DNA of 64,000 bases from Cystobasidium ongulense (Eukaryota > Basidiomycota > Cystobasidiomycetes > Cystobasidiales > Cystobasidiaceae). Below, piece after piece: positions 1 to 12,785 of the stretch. Position 1 is the first letter of the stretch. Every line of letters starts with the position of its first letter. Position numbers and translations under genes: made by a program. The notes below the pieces were generated by a model. The model ran no database searches. It saw nothing but the letters and a program-made list of their open reading frames with translations, and had not been told where the DNA came from. The stretch is from contig BQUP01000001.1 in assembly GCA_022835595.1 (NCBI GenBank), positions 2,170,001 to 2,234,000 of the forward strand. Direction: 5' to 3'.

Positions 1-1364
1 GCCCAAGCAGATTACTTAGCACTAAAGGCGTGAGCATACCCAGGAAGAAATACATGATTCTTGATCTTTTCGACGATATTGCGTCTTGTGTAGAGTCACT
101 GTCACCATTGCCATTCGATGATGCATCCATATCTGCCATCACGTGTGTCGACACGAAGAGGAAAGTGCCTGCAGAAAATAGCAATGCCATACCAGCTGTG
201 AAATAACGACAGGTTAGACCGCAATACAGTCAAGTATAAGGACAAGGTACTGACTCCAGAACTCTAGTCTGCCGCGCATACTGCCCGCGAAGACACCCTC
301 GACGTTCCCATCTTCCTTTTCGCCTTCGTTCATGCTTTCACTCCAGCTAATCAGAGTGATGAGCTTCAAGAGGAACCATGTCACCATCGCTCCGACTGGC
401 GTAGCGAGTGAGAACCACAGTAATGCTTTGCGTATTTGCGATTTATATGTTTGCATGGATGCGGAAGGAGCATACGAGAGTAGGAGTGTCGATAGAGAGA
501 ACGCAACTGGTGCTTTATGGATCATGAGAGAGATGAAAACTAAGACTGAAAGTCCTACAGACCCAGTGTCGGCCGAGGCATCTCTTTCGACTGCAACCGA
601 TGAAGCCGACGAGAATGAAGCGGCAGCGCCGAGGGAGATTCCATCTGCTAGAGCATGGAAGAGCAGACCGACAAAAGTCGAGAATGCAGGCGATCTTGAA
701 TCTAGAGGGTCGAGAGATATAGATTCGCTTAGTCTTCGAACTTTGGATGATGATGCCGCCACTGTAAAGTAATCCGCTGGGCCAGAGCTACTCCCTTCTA
801 TCCGCTCGCCTTCAGCGTCGCCAGAGTATCCCTGTTCAACGTCTTGCCTTGATGGAGAGTCTTGTGTGGTATGTGATGCGTATCGCTTGCCCGGTGATTG
901 CAATTGACCTGATACAATGTGCTTGCCTCGGCCGTGGTTATGGCCGAAATCGCTAGCATACTGATGCACGCAGAACCTGAGTAGTCCGCAGCTAAGTCAG
1001 TCGTTGGACAAAGCAATCAGGACGCTCGTAGATGTGCTCACATCAATAGGAATCCAGCGCATAAAGCAGCGCCAACCCACACGCCAATATCACTTTCATG
1101 GGGATCTTCAACATGTTCATGTACTTCGCCTTCGCCTTCACCCTCTTTGCCATTCTGCACGCTGGACAAGACTACGCTCATACCTTCAGGGATGATCACA
1201 GACAGCGCTGTCGAGATGAGCAATCCAACCGAGAAGATGGAGATTGCGGCGACTCCAGCCGAACGCGGCTTATTGAGGCTCGCAATGGCCAGCGGTGCTG
1301 AGCCCAAAGCAAAGGTACCAGCAGCCATCAAGGCCGACTGCAGCACTAGCTGGAGGAAGCCCAT
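1..1364 (-). CDS. ZIP-family metal transporter, ATX2/SLC39A9-like (3' end cut by window)
   Basis: Multi-pass ZIP transporter of the ZIP9/Atx2 branch, which moves Mn or Zn across Golgi-type membranes. Exon 1 (1042-1364) starts with MGFLQLVLQSALM and carries the branch signature ALSVIIPEG, followed by an acidic His-containing loop. Exon 2 (255-976) continues with LLMFCVHQYA, then a long polar loop with His-rich residues, then the metal-binding helices HALADGISLGAA and SLMIHKAPVAFSL, whose His and Asp residues are the conserved ligands. Exon 3 (1-195) gives GMALLFSAGTFLFVSTHV and LGMLTPLVLS, typical of the last helices, and runs off the window. The next gene (RRP6) is tandem, its stop about 170 nt upstream of this start. 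Family identity is seen directly; the metal and compartment are inferred from the family. Confidence 0.88.
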
Positions 1365-1534
1365 CTTGACGCGCCAGATTTGCAGCTAGATTCTAGCTAT
1401 GGTGTCGTGCTGAAGCAGAGTCAGACCATCTGACAAGCCGAGTACAACACTCGATGATCGAGAAAGTTACATTGCATTGTTATATCCGAAAGCAACGATA
1501 AGAAGGCTCAGAACAGCTAATCGAATACTAAAAG

Positions 1535-4126
1535 CTACACAAAGGTATGCGACTTGTTGCCTGTCTTGGGCTGGTTCATCGACTTTGGAGGTCGCTTGAA
1601 AGTCGGTCCTTCAGCGGCGCTGGTATCTGCCATACCCTGCTGGTCGCCACCTTTTACCTTCTTTGGTCTCTTTCTAGGCTTTTGCTCCTCCATCGGCTCA
1701 TCCAACACTGACTTGACACCAGTATAATCGAATGGTTTAACATACGCTGGCTTCTTACCTTGCGTCGTCGTCGAAGTTTTGGCAGGAACAGCAGCATCAG
1801 CAGCAATAGTGGAACTTGAAGTTTCAGTATCTGGCGTTTTGCGCTTCTTGCCTTTACCCTTCTTTCGCGAGTTGATCTGGACGATCCCATCATCTTCTTG
1901 CTTGACCTCCTGCTTGATGGGCTGTTGTGACTGCTCCGGCTCTTCTTTGACCATTATCTCATCTGCCGTAGGAACAGCAGTAGGAGCGGGGCCTAGAATT
2001 GCGGAAGAGGGAGACTGGAACTGCTCAAGCAAAGCTCGATGTACTTTCTTAACGGCGTTTGTGAAGCCATTCGAAGCGGGCTTTGGCGAAGTCCGCGATG
2101 ACTTATTCGAGGAGAAAAGACTAGAAGAAGCAGAAGCTTGCGGTCTGACTGAAAAAGCGCTTGCAAAAGCACTTGTGGTCGCACTCGAACCGGACGTTCC
2201 TGATACAGCTTCAGTGCCCCATAAACTAGCAGATGGAGCAGGTTGAACAGCCTCCCCTTGAGTAGCTTGTACCTCAGCTTGATGTTTCAAGATTTCTTCC
2301 GCCTCCTGTTTACCCAGTGCGACCTGTTCGAGTATAGCATCACTTCGTTTTGCTAATTCTCCTTTCATATCTGATCCCAAACAGAATACCAGATCTGGCA
2401 TTTTCTCGGGTATTCTCTCTGCAATTGCCATCAGATTTTTGTTGGAAAGTATAAAACCTGTAGATTCATCTTCTTCCCTTGCCACTTGATCTCGCCATGC
2501 ATGTAACCGTTTGAAAACCTCAAATTTGATTCTACCCTGTTTATCGGTCCATTTCCAAGGTTCGGGTGCGCCAGCAGGTATAGTACTTGATGCACCAGCT
2601 CTGGGAGCGATAGGCTCAATTCCCCATATCTGAAGCTTCCCAGACTTGTCAGCCAGTCGTCTCCATCCTCCTGATCCATACCCTTCCTCAAGGTCATATA
2701 TAGCATGTTCATAAACTTGCGATGCCGTATTTGCGCTTCTTTTTCTTATATCTTGTAGTACGGCAGGTGACATAGCTGGATTATTCAGAATAGCAAAGAA
2801 GATATATATCAAAAAATGAGTGTCACTTCTTGCGTATTGTACCAATTCTTCGGTAAGAGGTCGTATACGCCAATCTGCAAGTTGATATTTCTTTTCAGGG
2901 AGAAAAGTAGTGTACTCTTTGAGCAATGAAGCTAGAGAGTGGCCAGAGAGACGATTGATTGCCCGAGATGCGTGATAGGTATCGAAGAGATTGACAATGT
3001 AAACGCCAAAATCTCGCTGAAGCCAGATAATATCCCAGTCTGCTCCATGGAGGACTTTGACAATGTTTGGATTCGCAAAGGCTTCGTTGAGAGTATGCAG
3101 ATTGCTTCGTACGGCTGGCACAAGTGGGTCTATGATGTAGTCGTGGGTGATAGTCGAAACCTATGGACACCGGTCTGTCAGCATACACGTAGGGGAGATG
3201 CACTGCATCTGAATGGTGACGCTTACCTGCATGAGGCAGGTGATACCTCTGTAAGTATGAAAGTCGTGATGTTCCAAATCAATAGCAATGACTTTAGCAT
3301 TCTTCAGGACTGCCAGGCATTCCGTCAATTTCTCCGGCGTATCCACAAACAAGTAAGGTTTCTTGTCCATCTGACTTGTCATTCTTTCAATAGTCTCAGC
3401 TTCATAAGGGTTTTCCAGCTCCGGTAGAGGTCTTTCCAGCGCGGCTTGTATTTCTTTGGTGTAAGGATTTGGTATGCGTGAAGCTTGGCGATTCGTCCTG
3501 TCATCTTCGTATGCCACTGGTGTGAAATTAAGTGGTTCTATCGCATGTGGTTTGCTAGGGAGGAGTGGCTTGAAGATTTCATTACTTGACGTGGTATACT
3601 CTCCTTTGCCGAAATCAAGCTGCGGTTTTCTGATATCACCAGCATTTCTAAAATTGCGCGATGTACTGCTATCAGACGCAACAGAACGAGAAGTACTAGC
3701 AATTGGTTCTTCATTTGACGATTGTTGAGCTTGTTTGCCTTTCTTTGAAGCTTGAAAAGCCTCGTCTAGATTCTTGTCAATCTGTTCCAAAAGGTAATCG
3801 GTAACTTTGACAATCTTGTTCTGGTAGCCATCTGTCACATCCTCTTCCTGCAAGTCTGAAGAAGAGTCACCATCTCTGACTGCTTTCTTTCCTTTGTCCT
3901 TGTTCCCCTCAGCTTGTCTAGCGAGGTCTAACACCCTGCTCGTGATGTGCAGCAAGCGCTTGGAAGCCTGGTCGACTTTTTTGCCCAAAGGTCGCGAAAG
4001 AGTACGCTGATATCGCAGGTCGGCAGGAGCTGGAATCTGGGATGCGAGCTTGGTAGTCTCCAGTATAGAGGTCTGGAGGTTCATGCGTGTAGCTTCGAAC
4101 TCGCTCCTCGTCGATTTTGAAGCCAT
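1535..4126 (-). CDS. RRP6: Exosome 3'-5' exoribonuclease Rrp6 (EXOSC10-like)
   Basis: Nuclear exosome-associated DEDD-Y exoribonuclease that trims rRNA, snoRNA and cryptic transcripts. Two exons (3227-4126 and 1535-3160) give about 841 aa, close to human EXOSC10 and somewhat longer than yeast Rrp6. The N-terminus (MASKSTRSEFEATRMNLQTS) resembles the PMC2NT domain that binds the Rrp47/C1D partner. The exonuclease domain has AIDLEHHDF (first D and E), LHGADWDIIWLQRD (second D) and YARSDTHFLIY (Tyr and last D). An HRDC region follows (RLHAWRDQVAREED, NKNLMAIAERIP). The C-terminal ~250 residues are low-complexity with several KR-rich stretches, likely nuclear localisation and RNA-binding tails. 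The splice joins GITCLMQ to VSTITHDYIIDP. Start chosen at the first Met before the PMC2NT-like segment; the frame stays open upstream without a good Met context. Confidence 0.93.
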
Positions 4127-5239
4127 CCTGCTGTCGGTCTTGAAGGCGTGTCTAGAAGCAATGCAAGTTCTCTGCAGAGGTCTTACAGCTGAACCCGAGT
4201 GCCGCAGCAGTGCAGCGGAGTGAATGGTGGATGAGAGCACGTTGTCTCGGTCCTCTCGAATGGGCGCAGAGATGATTAAGAAACGAGACGGCAAGAGTTG
4301 GTATCGGCAACAGCTTGTAGGCTTTTCGCCACTGCGTGAGTACAATCTTGATCAAGAAGCGGAACATGCTTGTTGATGGAACTCCATGTCGACTTGGATT
4401 CTAATCATTCACCTTCTCGTTCTAACATATGTAGGCTTCTCGAGAGTATTCAACAGCCTCGCAGCATGGCTCTAAAGTCTTTACCTCGTCTGCCACTGTT
4501 CAAGCAAGTCGTAGCACCGTCGTCCTTACTCGCTGGTTATAGTGTTTTCGAGTAGGATACAGCAAAGACTGACGCGTATATACACCATCTGATCAAGTAC
4601 TCTCCAGTTCTGGAAGAAAGTGTAGACTACATGTATCGTATATCAAGACGAAGGCAAAGTCTCCGATTCAGAACTTGGGCTAGGGGGGCTACCACCAAGT
4701 TCTGACATGCTACTGCACCGAGATCTACCAGCCCGCTCATCCGTGACATGCACAAGTACGGGGCGACTCTACTTCTGGACCTGCATGTCTTTCTGGCTAT
4801 TTGTCTTCACGTTATGCAAGTAGTGGATGTACGCCACGCTCGGACAAGGCCCCCGCGATGTCCAGCTTTCCAAGCAGAAGCCCGGTGCTGCGGCTGACTG
4901 AGTAAGAGCCCGTTGCCTGCCTGAGCAGTCCACACCATCAATCATTCAGTCCTTGACATGCAACGCGGTATATGCTTGACGTGAGGTGTCCCGGTTCGAT
5001 CAAGCTTGCGGCTTTCTCGGCTACAGAAAGGTCCGGGCACTTCAAATACTCGTAGAGTAAAGCAAACGGGCTTTCATCTTGTTCATCGCATTCAGACCCA
5101 TCGCCGCGAGTCTACGTCCACACACACACACATACACAACAGAGAGGCACGACCCGCGCTGCTCTGTCACCACTCGCCCCAGCTCGGCCAGGCGACTTTG
5201 ACTCTCCACCCATTTCCACAACATTCAGCAGCGCGCACC
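4127..5239. other. Divergent intergenic region, RRP6 / acyl-CoA synthetase
   Basis: About 1.1 kb between two divergent starts. I see no convincing ORF, RNA gene or repeat family here. The last ~130 nt before the synthetase ATG are C-rich and include a short CA microsatellite, so they are probably 5' UTR. Confidence 0.5.
5117..5134. repeat. Short CA microsatellite in probable 5' UTR
   Basis: Uninterrupted CA repeat of about eight units, roughly 105 nt upstream of the acyl-CoA synthetase ATG. It is a simple-sequence tract with no sign of function beyond the UTR. Confidence 0.6.
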
Positions 5240-7975
5240 ATGGCCCCATCAGACCCGCTGTTCCCCATCTCGATACCCCTCACTGGCGACGATGTGCAAG
5301 CTCGCGAAGTGCCAGGCACCCAGACAAGCGACGGCACTGGAGCCTATCGTCTGACAGTCTTCCCAGAGCTTGTCACCCTCGACAGCAATCCAGAGTTCCC
5401 GCGCTCAGTCTTCGAGACCTTCGAGCGCTCGCTCAGGCTGAGACCCGAGAGACCTTGCTTCGGGTGGAGAGCAGTCAACGCTGCTACTGGCGAACTCGCA
5501 AATGAATTTACATGGATGAACAATGCAGAAGTCGCACAACGCCGCCACGCGATCGGCTCTGGCCTCATGGAGCTGGCAAAGAGAGGCATCATCGACACTG
5601 CTGGTCAGCAGACTGGTTGGACTGTTGCCAAGTGAGTCGCATTGATGATTTCAGGTCACTTTTGCCAAAGGCCGGGCTGCTGATGATGTCCTGCTGTGCT
5701 TCGCCAGCTGGATGGTCAATCGACCAGAGTGGCAGCTCGTACACCTGGCAGCTTGCTCGTATTCCTTACCCATCACATCGCTATATGACACCCTCGGACC
5801 CGGCGTAGTCGAATACTGCATTAATCATGCTGAAGCAAAGGTTGTCTTCGCGACTCCAAACCATATCCCTGCTCTGCTCGACCTTGCCGGAGAGCGCTGC
5901 CCTGCTATGAAATTGATCGTCTCAGTAGACAAGTAAGTACTTGCTTGTATATCTGCTAAATCTCGACCAAATGCTAATTGTATCACCTGCTCGCTCTCAG
6001 CTGGGACACTATTGACCTCAAATGGGGAGGACGCCCAGTGGGCGGTCTACTGAAGAAGGATGCTCTCGTAAAGTGGGGAAAGACCAAGGGTGTTACGGTC
6101 ATGGACTTGGCAGAGGGTGAGTTGTGTCTTGTTATCTTTGCTGCGCTCCGCTCTTGCTGACAATATTCTCCAACTACAGTCGAGAAGGTCGGCAATGACA
6201 ATCTTATGGATTTCATTCCCCCTTCACCTGATTCTGCTCAGTCGATCTTGTATACATCCGGTACAACTGGAAACGTATGTCTCCATTCCTCTTCCTGACA
6301 ATTAAGCAAAAGATCTAACGATCTGTGCTCTATAGCCCAAGGGAGTTACCATTTCACATCGCAACATTGTCAGTGCATCAATTGGTCAGCTACACGGTCA
6401 AGCCGAAACAGAAGCTGGAGATGTCGCGCTTTCATACCTACCTCTATCGCACATCTACGAACAATTCGTGGAAGTCCTGCTCATGATGTCTGGCATGGGT
6501 ATCGGCTACTCATGCGGTGATATCACACGCTTGATTGAAGATATTCAGATTCTAAAGCCACACGTAGGTTACCATTTCTTCAACCTCGACGGCGTTGATT
6601 GATAGCTAATAGTGGTGATTCAATCAGTCTATGGTTGCTGTACCTCGAGTACTGAACAGATTCTACCAAGTCGTCAAAGCAGCAACTCTTGATGGTCCAG
6701 GTCTAAAAGGCGCTCTTTCACGCAAGGCTTTCAATAGTGCTTTAGAGAAGCTAGAATCTGCGGAACCTTCTCTACCAAGTCCTTATAGTCCTTACGATAT
6801 GTTGGTATTCCGTAAAGTCAGACTTGCCTTTGGAGGTCGCCTGAAGTTCTTGTCTAGTGGAAGTGCTCCTATAGCTCCTGAAGTCTTGAAATTCTTCCGT
6901 GTAGCATTGGGAAAACAATGCAAGTTTGTTGAAGGTTACGGTCAGACTGAGGGAATGGGTACAGCTACAAGATGTCTCGCCAATGATCTGAGTAAGTTGG
7001 GCGCTTTCTTCACCCTTAGATCCCCTTTTATACCTTGCTAATGTCCTCCCTCTCCTCAGCCTGCTTTGGCTACGTTGGACCCCCGCTTCCCTGCTGCGAG
7101 ATGAAGTTGCTAGATGTCCCAGATATGGCTTACCTTGTGAGTGGCTCCTTCCACGTCAAGCTACGCAATGTTGAAAGCGAAAGCTGACATGGGATGCAAG
7201 CACACCGATAAACCTTACCCCCGAGGTGAAATTCTCTTCCGAGGTGAAAATATCTTCAAAGGTTATCTCCGCGATGAAAAGAACACGAAAGAGACTCTAG
7301 ATGCCGACGGCTGGTTGCACTCTGGCGATATTGGAGAAATCGATCCTAAAGGACGACTAAAAATCATTGACAGAAAGAAGAACTTGTTGAAGCTTTCTCA
7401 GGGTGAATATGTCGCACTTGAAAAAGTTGAGAATACATATGCGCTTTCACCTATCGTTGCACAAATCTATGTTCATGGAGATTCATTGAGAGACCATCTA
7501 GTAGCGGTCATTGTTCCCGAGCCTGTGGCTTTTGGAGGTGAGTGATTGATGTCGGAGGGAGTATTTCATCAGCATATCTGACTTGATATGAAACGATCTA
7601 CAGAGTTCTTGAGAAAACTGGGCAAGGCTCCTAGCTCACAGGATCCCGCTGCAGTTGCGAAGTCACTCCGAGATCCCGCTGTCATTGATGCCGCCTTTGC
7701 CGAATTGTCCAAATACCACGTCGGCAAGCTTAACGGGTAAGTACCTGCGAGCTCAAGCATCTATGATGAGGCTATTCTCATCGGGCTGACATCATTTGAC
7801 GTGTCCTAGATTCGAGCAAATCAAGCGCATTCATCTCTCGCCTGTACCTTTCCCAGATGATTTAATCACCCCTACACTCAAGATTAAACGCAATGTCGCC
7901 GGCAAGCACTTCAGAGATGTCATTGATGAGCTTTACTCTACTCCGCTAGCCAAGAAGCGTCCAAGCAAGCTTTAA
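5240..7975 (+). CDS. Long/medium-chain fatty acyl-CoA synthetase with C-terminal SKL (peroxisomal)
   Basis: ATP-dependent acyl-CoA synthetase (ANL superfamily) activating fatty acids for beta-oxidation. Ten exons: 5240-5631, 5708-5932, 6001-6116, 6180-6274, 6336-6563, 6628-6991, 7060-7136, 7201-7537, 7604-7736, 7810-7975. They keep frame and give 710 aa. Visible motifs are the AMP-binding P-loop [25 protein letters not shown], the acyl-adenylate motif [35 protein letters not shown] (split here as [12 protein letters not shown] and KIIDRKKN), and a C-terminal lysine region [11 protein letters not shown]. The last residues are KKRPSKL: SKL is a classical type 1 peroxisomal targeting signal. This points to a Faa2/LACS7-type peroxisomal enzyme rather than the ER or lipid-droplet Faa1/Faa4 type. 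Chain-length preference cannot be read from sequence. The start ATG lies in a good CACCATGG context. Confidence 0.93.
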
Positions 7976-8196
7976 ATATGGCAAGGTGAAAGTTCGGAAG
8001 ACTTGTACCACGGCAAGGGTGCCTTAGCTCAGCGAGATCTCGACGTGCGTCATAATACGTACGGCTTGTATATTCAAAACAACAATAGGGTAGTTTTTTC
8101 CTTCTAGCAATGGCATATTCTACATGTTCTACAAGCCTGTTTGCACAGAGACTAACAAAAGGTAGCTCTTCGGAAATTCAAAAGCTACAGATAGAA

Positions 8197-9533
8197 CTAC
8201 GGTGAATCGTTTAAAGCAACACAAGAAACAGCTTTATGATGACCTGCATATTGCTTAACAGTAGCACCACTGGCTAATTCCCATAATCTAGCATAATGAT
8301 CTGAACTTGCAGATACTAAATAAGCTGAGTCGGCAGAAAATGCCATATCCCAAACCCATCTTTGATGTCCAACTAGAGTCTTATCTAATGTTGCTGTTTG
8401 TGGCTCCATGTTCCATATTTTAACTGTTTTATCAGCCGAACATGTCGCTAGAAGTTTACCGTTTGGTGCTAATAAACATCGGAGAAGGTATTTGTTGTGC
8501 GCTTGGAATTTAGTGCGTGGTTGAAGATCGGTCAATTCGCGTCCGGTTTGCATGTTCCAGACGTAGACGAAGCCCTGTTGGGTATTTATTAGTTTCGGTA
8601 TATAACGCGAGACGTAGTGAACATACTTTGTTATTGCCTGCTACGAGACAGCTTGTATCGCTAGCCACTGTCACACTTCGCATTGGGACGTCGTCCTCAG
8701 GCATCTATCAAGATCGGTCAGTGTATTCAAGTCATAAGCATGTATTATTGCTAATTCGACATACCAGCTCGTGCGTCAGACTTCTTCCACCTAGATCCCA
8801 AATCTTTACTGCTCCACTCTGATCACAGCTCACTAATTCGCCTTGATTAGGGTGAATAACACAATCATTCACAGGAGATTTATGATCAAAATTACGTTGT
8901 GGTGCTTTTGGTATTCTTGGATCCCATATCTTCAATGTACCATCTTCAGATGCTGTTACTAGCCAACGAGCTTCGGATTGCCATGCCACTGCTGTTACGT
9001 TACCTGAATGCGAGTCGAGGGAAGCGACCTGTTCGACGAGAAATGGGCAGTAATGTAAGTATATTGATGGTGTATGAGAACACTGATAGCATTAACTGAC
9101 TGGTGGAGTATTGCCGCCTGGTTGCGGAGGTTGTGTCAGATCGTATATCTTGACAGATTGATTACCGGCAGCAGCGATAAAACGTTTATCAGGACTGATA
9201 GCCAGCTTGTTCAATTGCTACACGAGTCAATGCCGCATCAGTATAGATTCTGCCTGCAGTCTGACGAGTTCCAATCCAACTTACCGACTCTGGATGCTGG
9301 ATAGTCCTACTACATATCCCACTCCAAGCTTCCCAGAAGCGAATCGTATTATCATATCCGCCAGTGCAGAGCAGGACTGCCATAGCTGGGTCTTGCTGTT
9401 GCTGTTGAGCTGGCTGCTGCTGCTGGTGTTGCTGTGAAGCCTGAGTGGAGCTGCCCGACCTCGAGCCCGATTGAGGTGCTCTTGCATCTGATGCGGCTGC
9501 TTGCTGATGAGCAGCATCCACGACGCGCGGCAT
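8197..9533 (-). CDS. LST8: WD40 TOR-complex subunit Lst8
   Basis: Beta-propeller shared by TORC1 and TORC2 that binds the TOR kinase domain. The first exon (9285-9533) carries the family N-terminal signature [17 protein letters not shown] then SRTIQHPES. Exon 2 (9101-9217) reads [19 protein letters not shown], then IYDL. Later exons give [50 protein letters not shown] and [18 protein letters not shown], ending in [15 protein letters not shown], matching the seventh blade of Lst8 proteins. At least five exons are needed. Unusual point: the N-terminus has an added ~45 residues rich in Gln and Ser ([17 protein letters not shown]) before the first blade, absent from yeast and human Lst8. Convergent with the acyl-CoA synthetase. 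Confidence 0.93.
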
Positions 9534-10184
9534 GCTTGCTACTCTTTATGACAGTGTATACCTGATGACGGCTAGAGGCGTGTGCTATGACAGTGTGCCA
9601 GCCATGTTGGAGCAAAGTGATGCTGCATAAACTGGCCCGGCCAAAGGCTACAGCCTGCAAGCGGAGCACGAGCGAAAGAGGCGATTCAAAGGTATGGAAA
9701 ATCGGATTCAAAGGCATCGGTGAGCAAGCACTATCTCTAGTATTAATTTCAGTACTGCCAACTTCTATTGCATCTTGCCAGTCCAGAAATAACCGAACAT
9801 AGTCGCCACAGACCTATTAGTTAACAGGACAGGAACAACATCATTTTGCAAAGCCTACCAGCACTGTCAGGCTGCTGCTACTTTGCCAACTCCGAAAAGG
9901 CTGGTTACTTGCCTTGGGACTTCTTACATATTGACTAACCCCCTCGTCTACGAGAATGCCATCTTCCAGTGACGGGGAAAAGAGCTGGTGTCGAGGTCGT
10001 ATTTCAATGTTAGAAGCTGAACCAAAGAGACCAAATATTACTGTGATGTATTATTGCACGGAAGACGAACAAACTTTCTAATGGTATGGTATGGTATTAA
10101 GTGTAAGTGTATGCGAAAACAACAGAAAAGCGACATTTCGACATCATGACCGCATAAAATGAAAGCATTGCGCTTAAGCAGTAG
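9534..10184. other. Intergenic, LST8 5' side / ERG1 3' side
   Basis: About 650 nt between the LST8 start and the ERG1 stop. It should hold the LST8 promoter and the ERG1 terminator region. A tiny (ATGGT)3 run lies at about 10081-10095. I see no gene. Confidence 0.45.
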
Positions 10185-12291
<2,107 letters not shown>

Positions 12292-12785
12292 GCTGTCGTC
12301 TAATCGATGCGAGCGTGTGCTGTATGTATTTGATGGGGGTGGAAGTGCTCGATCGGAGTGCTGGTCGATGAGAACCAGGTGTAGGATATGCCTGCCAGTA
12401 CGAGGTGCAGGACCAGCGAGAGTGTGCGATGTGGAGAGCGAGGATGTCGACTGCGAGTTGCTACACCCGATCCGCGTGCATGCAAATGGTCCGACGAGTG
12501 TGGTGGTCGGAGTGAGCAGAGGAAAGTCAGGCGAGATGCAGCTGCAAGAAGTCAAGGCCGCCGTGACGGGACACCAAAGACAGGCAGAAGCATTTGCAAG
12601 CAGTAAAGCGAGGCGTTACTTTGGATTGGGGAGATGTAGTCTGTGCATCATCGCAATGCCAGAGAGATGGGTGTCTTCGAGTGTCTGATGATGGCTGCCA
12701 TAGTAGCTGTATACTTGCTGCAATAACAACACGCACCTCTGACGCTGCCCAATTCTCCAATACACAATACCGACTGACAGCAGCC
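12292..12785. other. Divergent promoter region, ERG1 / gamma-tubulin
   Basis: About 490 nt separate the two divergent starts. There are open frames on both strands, but with biased low-information translations and no family resemblance. I treat it as promoter and 5' UTR sequence. Confidence 0.5.

Noticed and set aside
332-772. Long plus-strand open frame (146 codons)
   Set aside because: It is antisense to the conserved ZIP transporter exon and has no family resemblance.
1779-2246. Plus-strand open frame of 155 codons
   Set aside because: Antisense to the low-complexity RRP6 tail, where open complementary frames are expected.
4985-5025. tRNA-like T-loop (GGTTCGATC)
   Set aside because: No matching stems for a T-arm or acceptor arm around it, and no A-box upstream.
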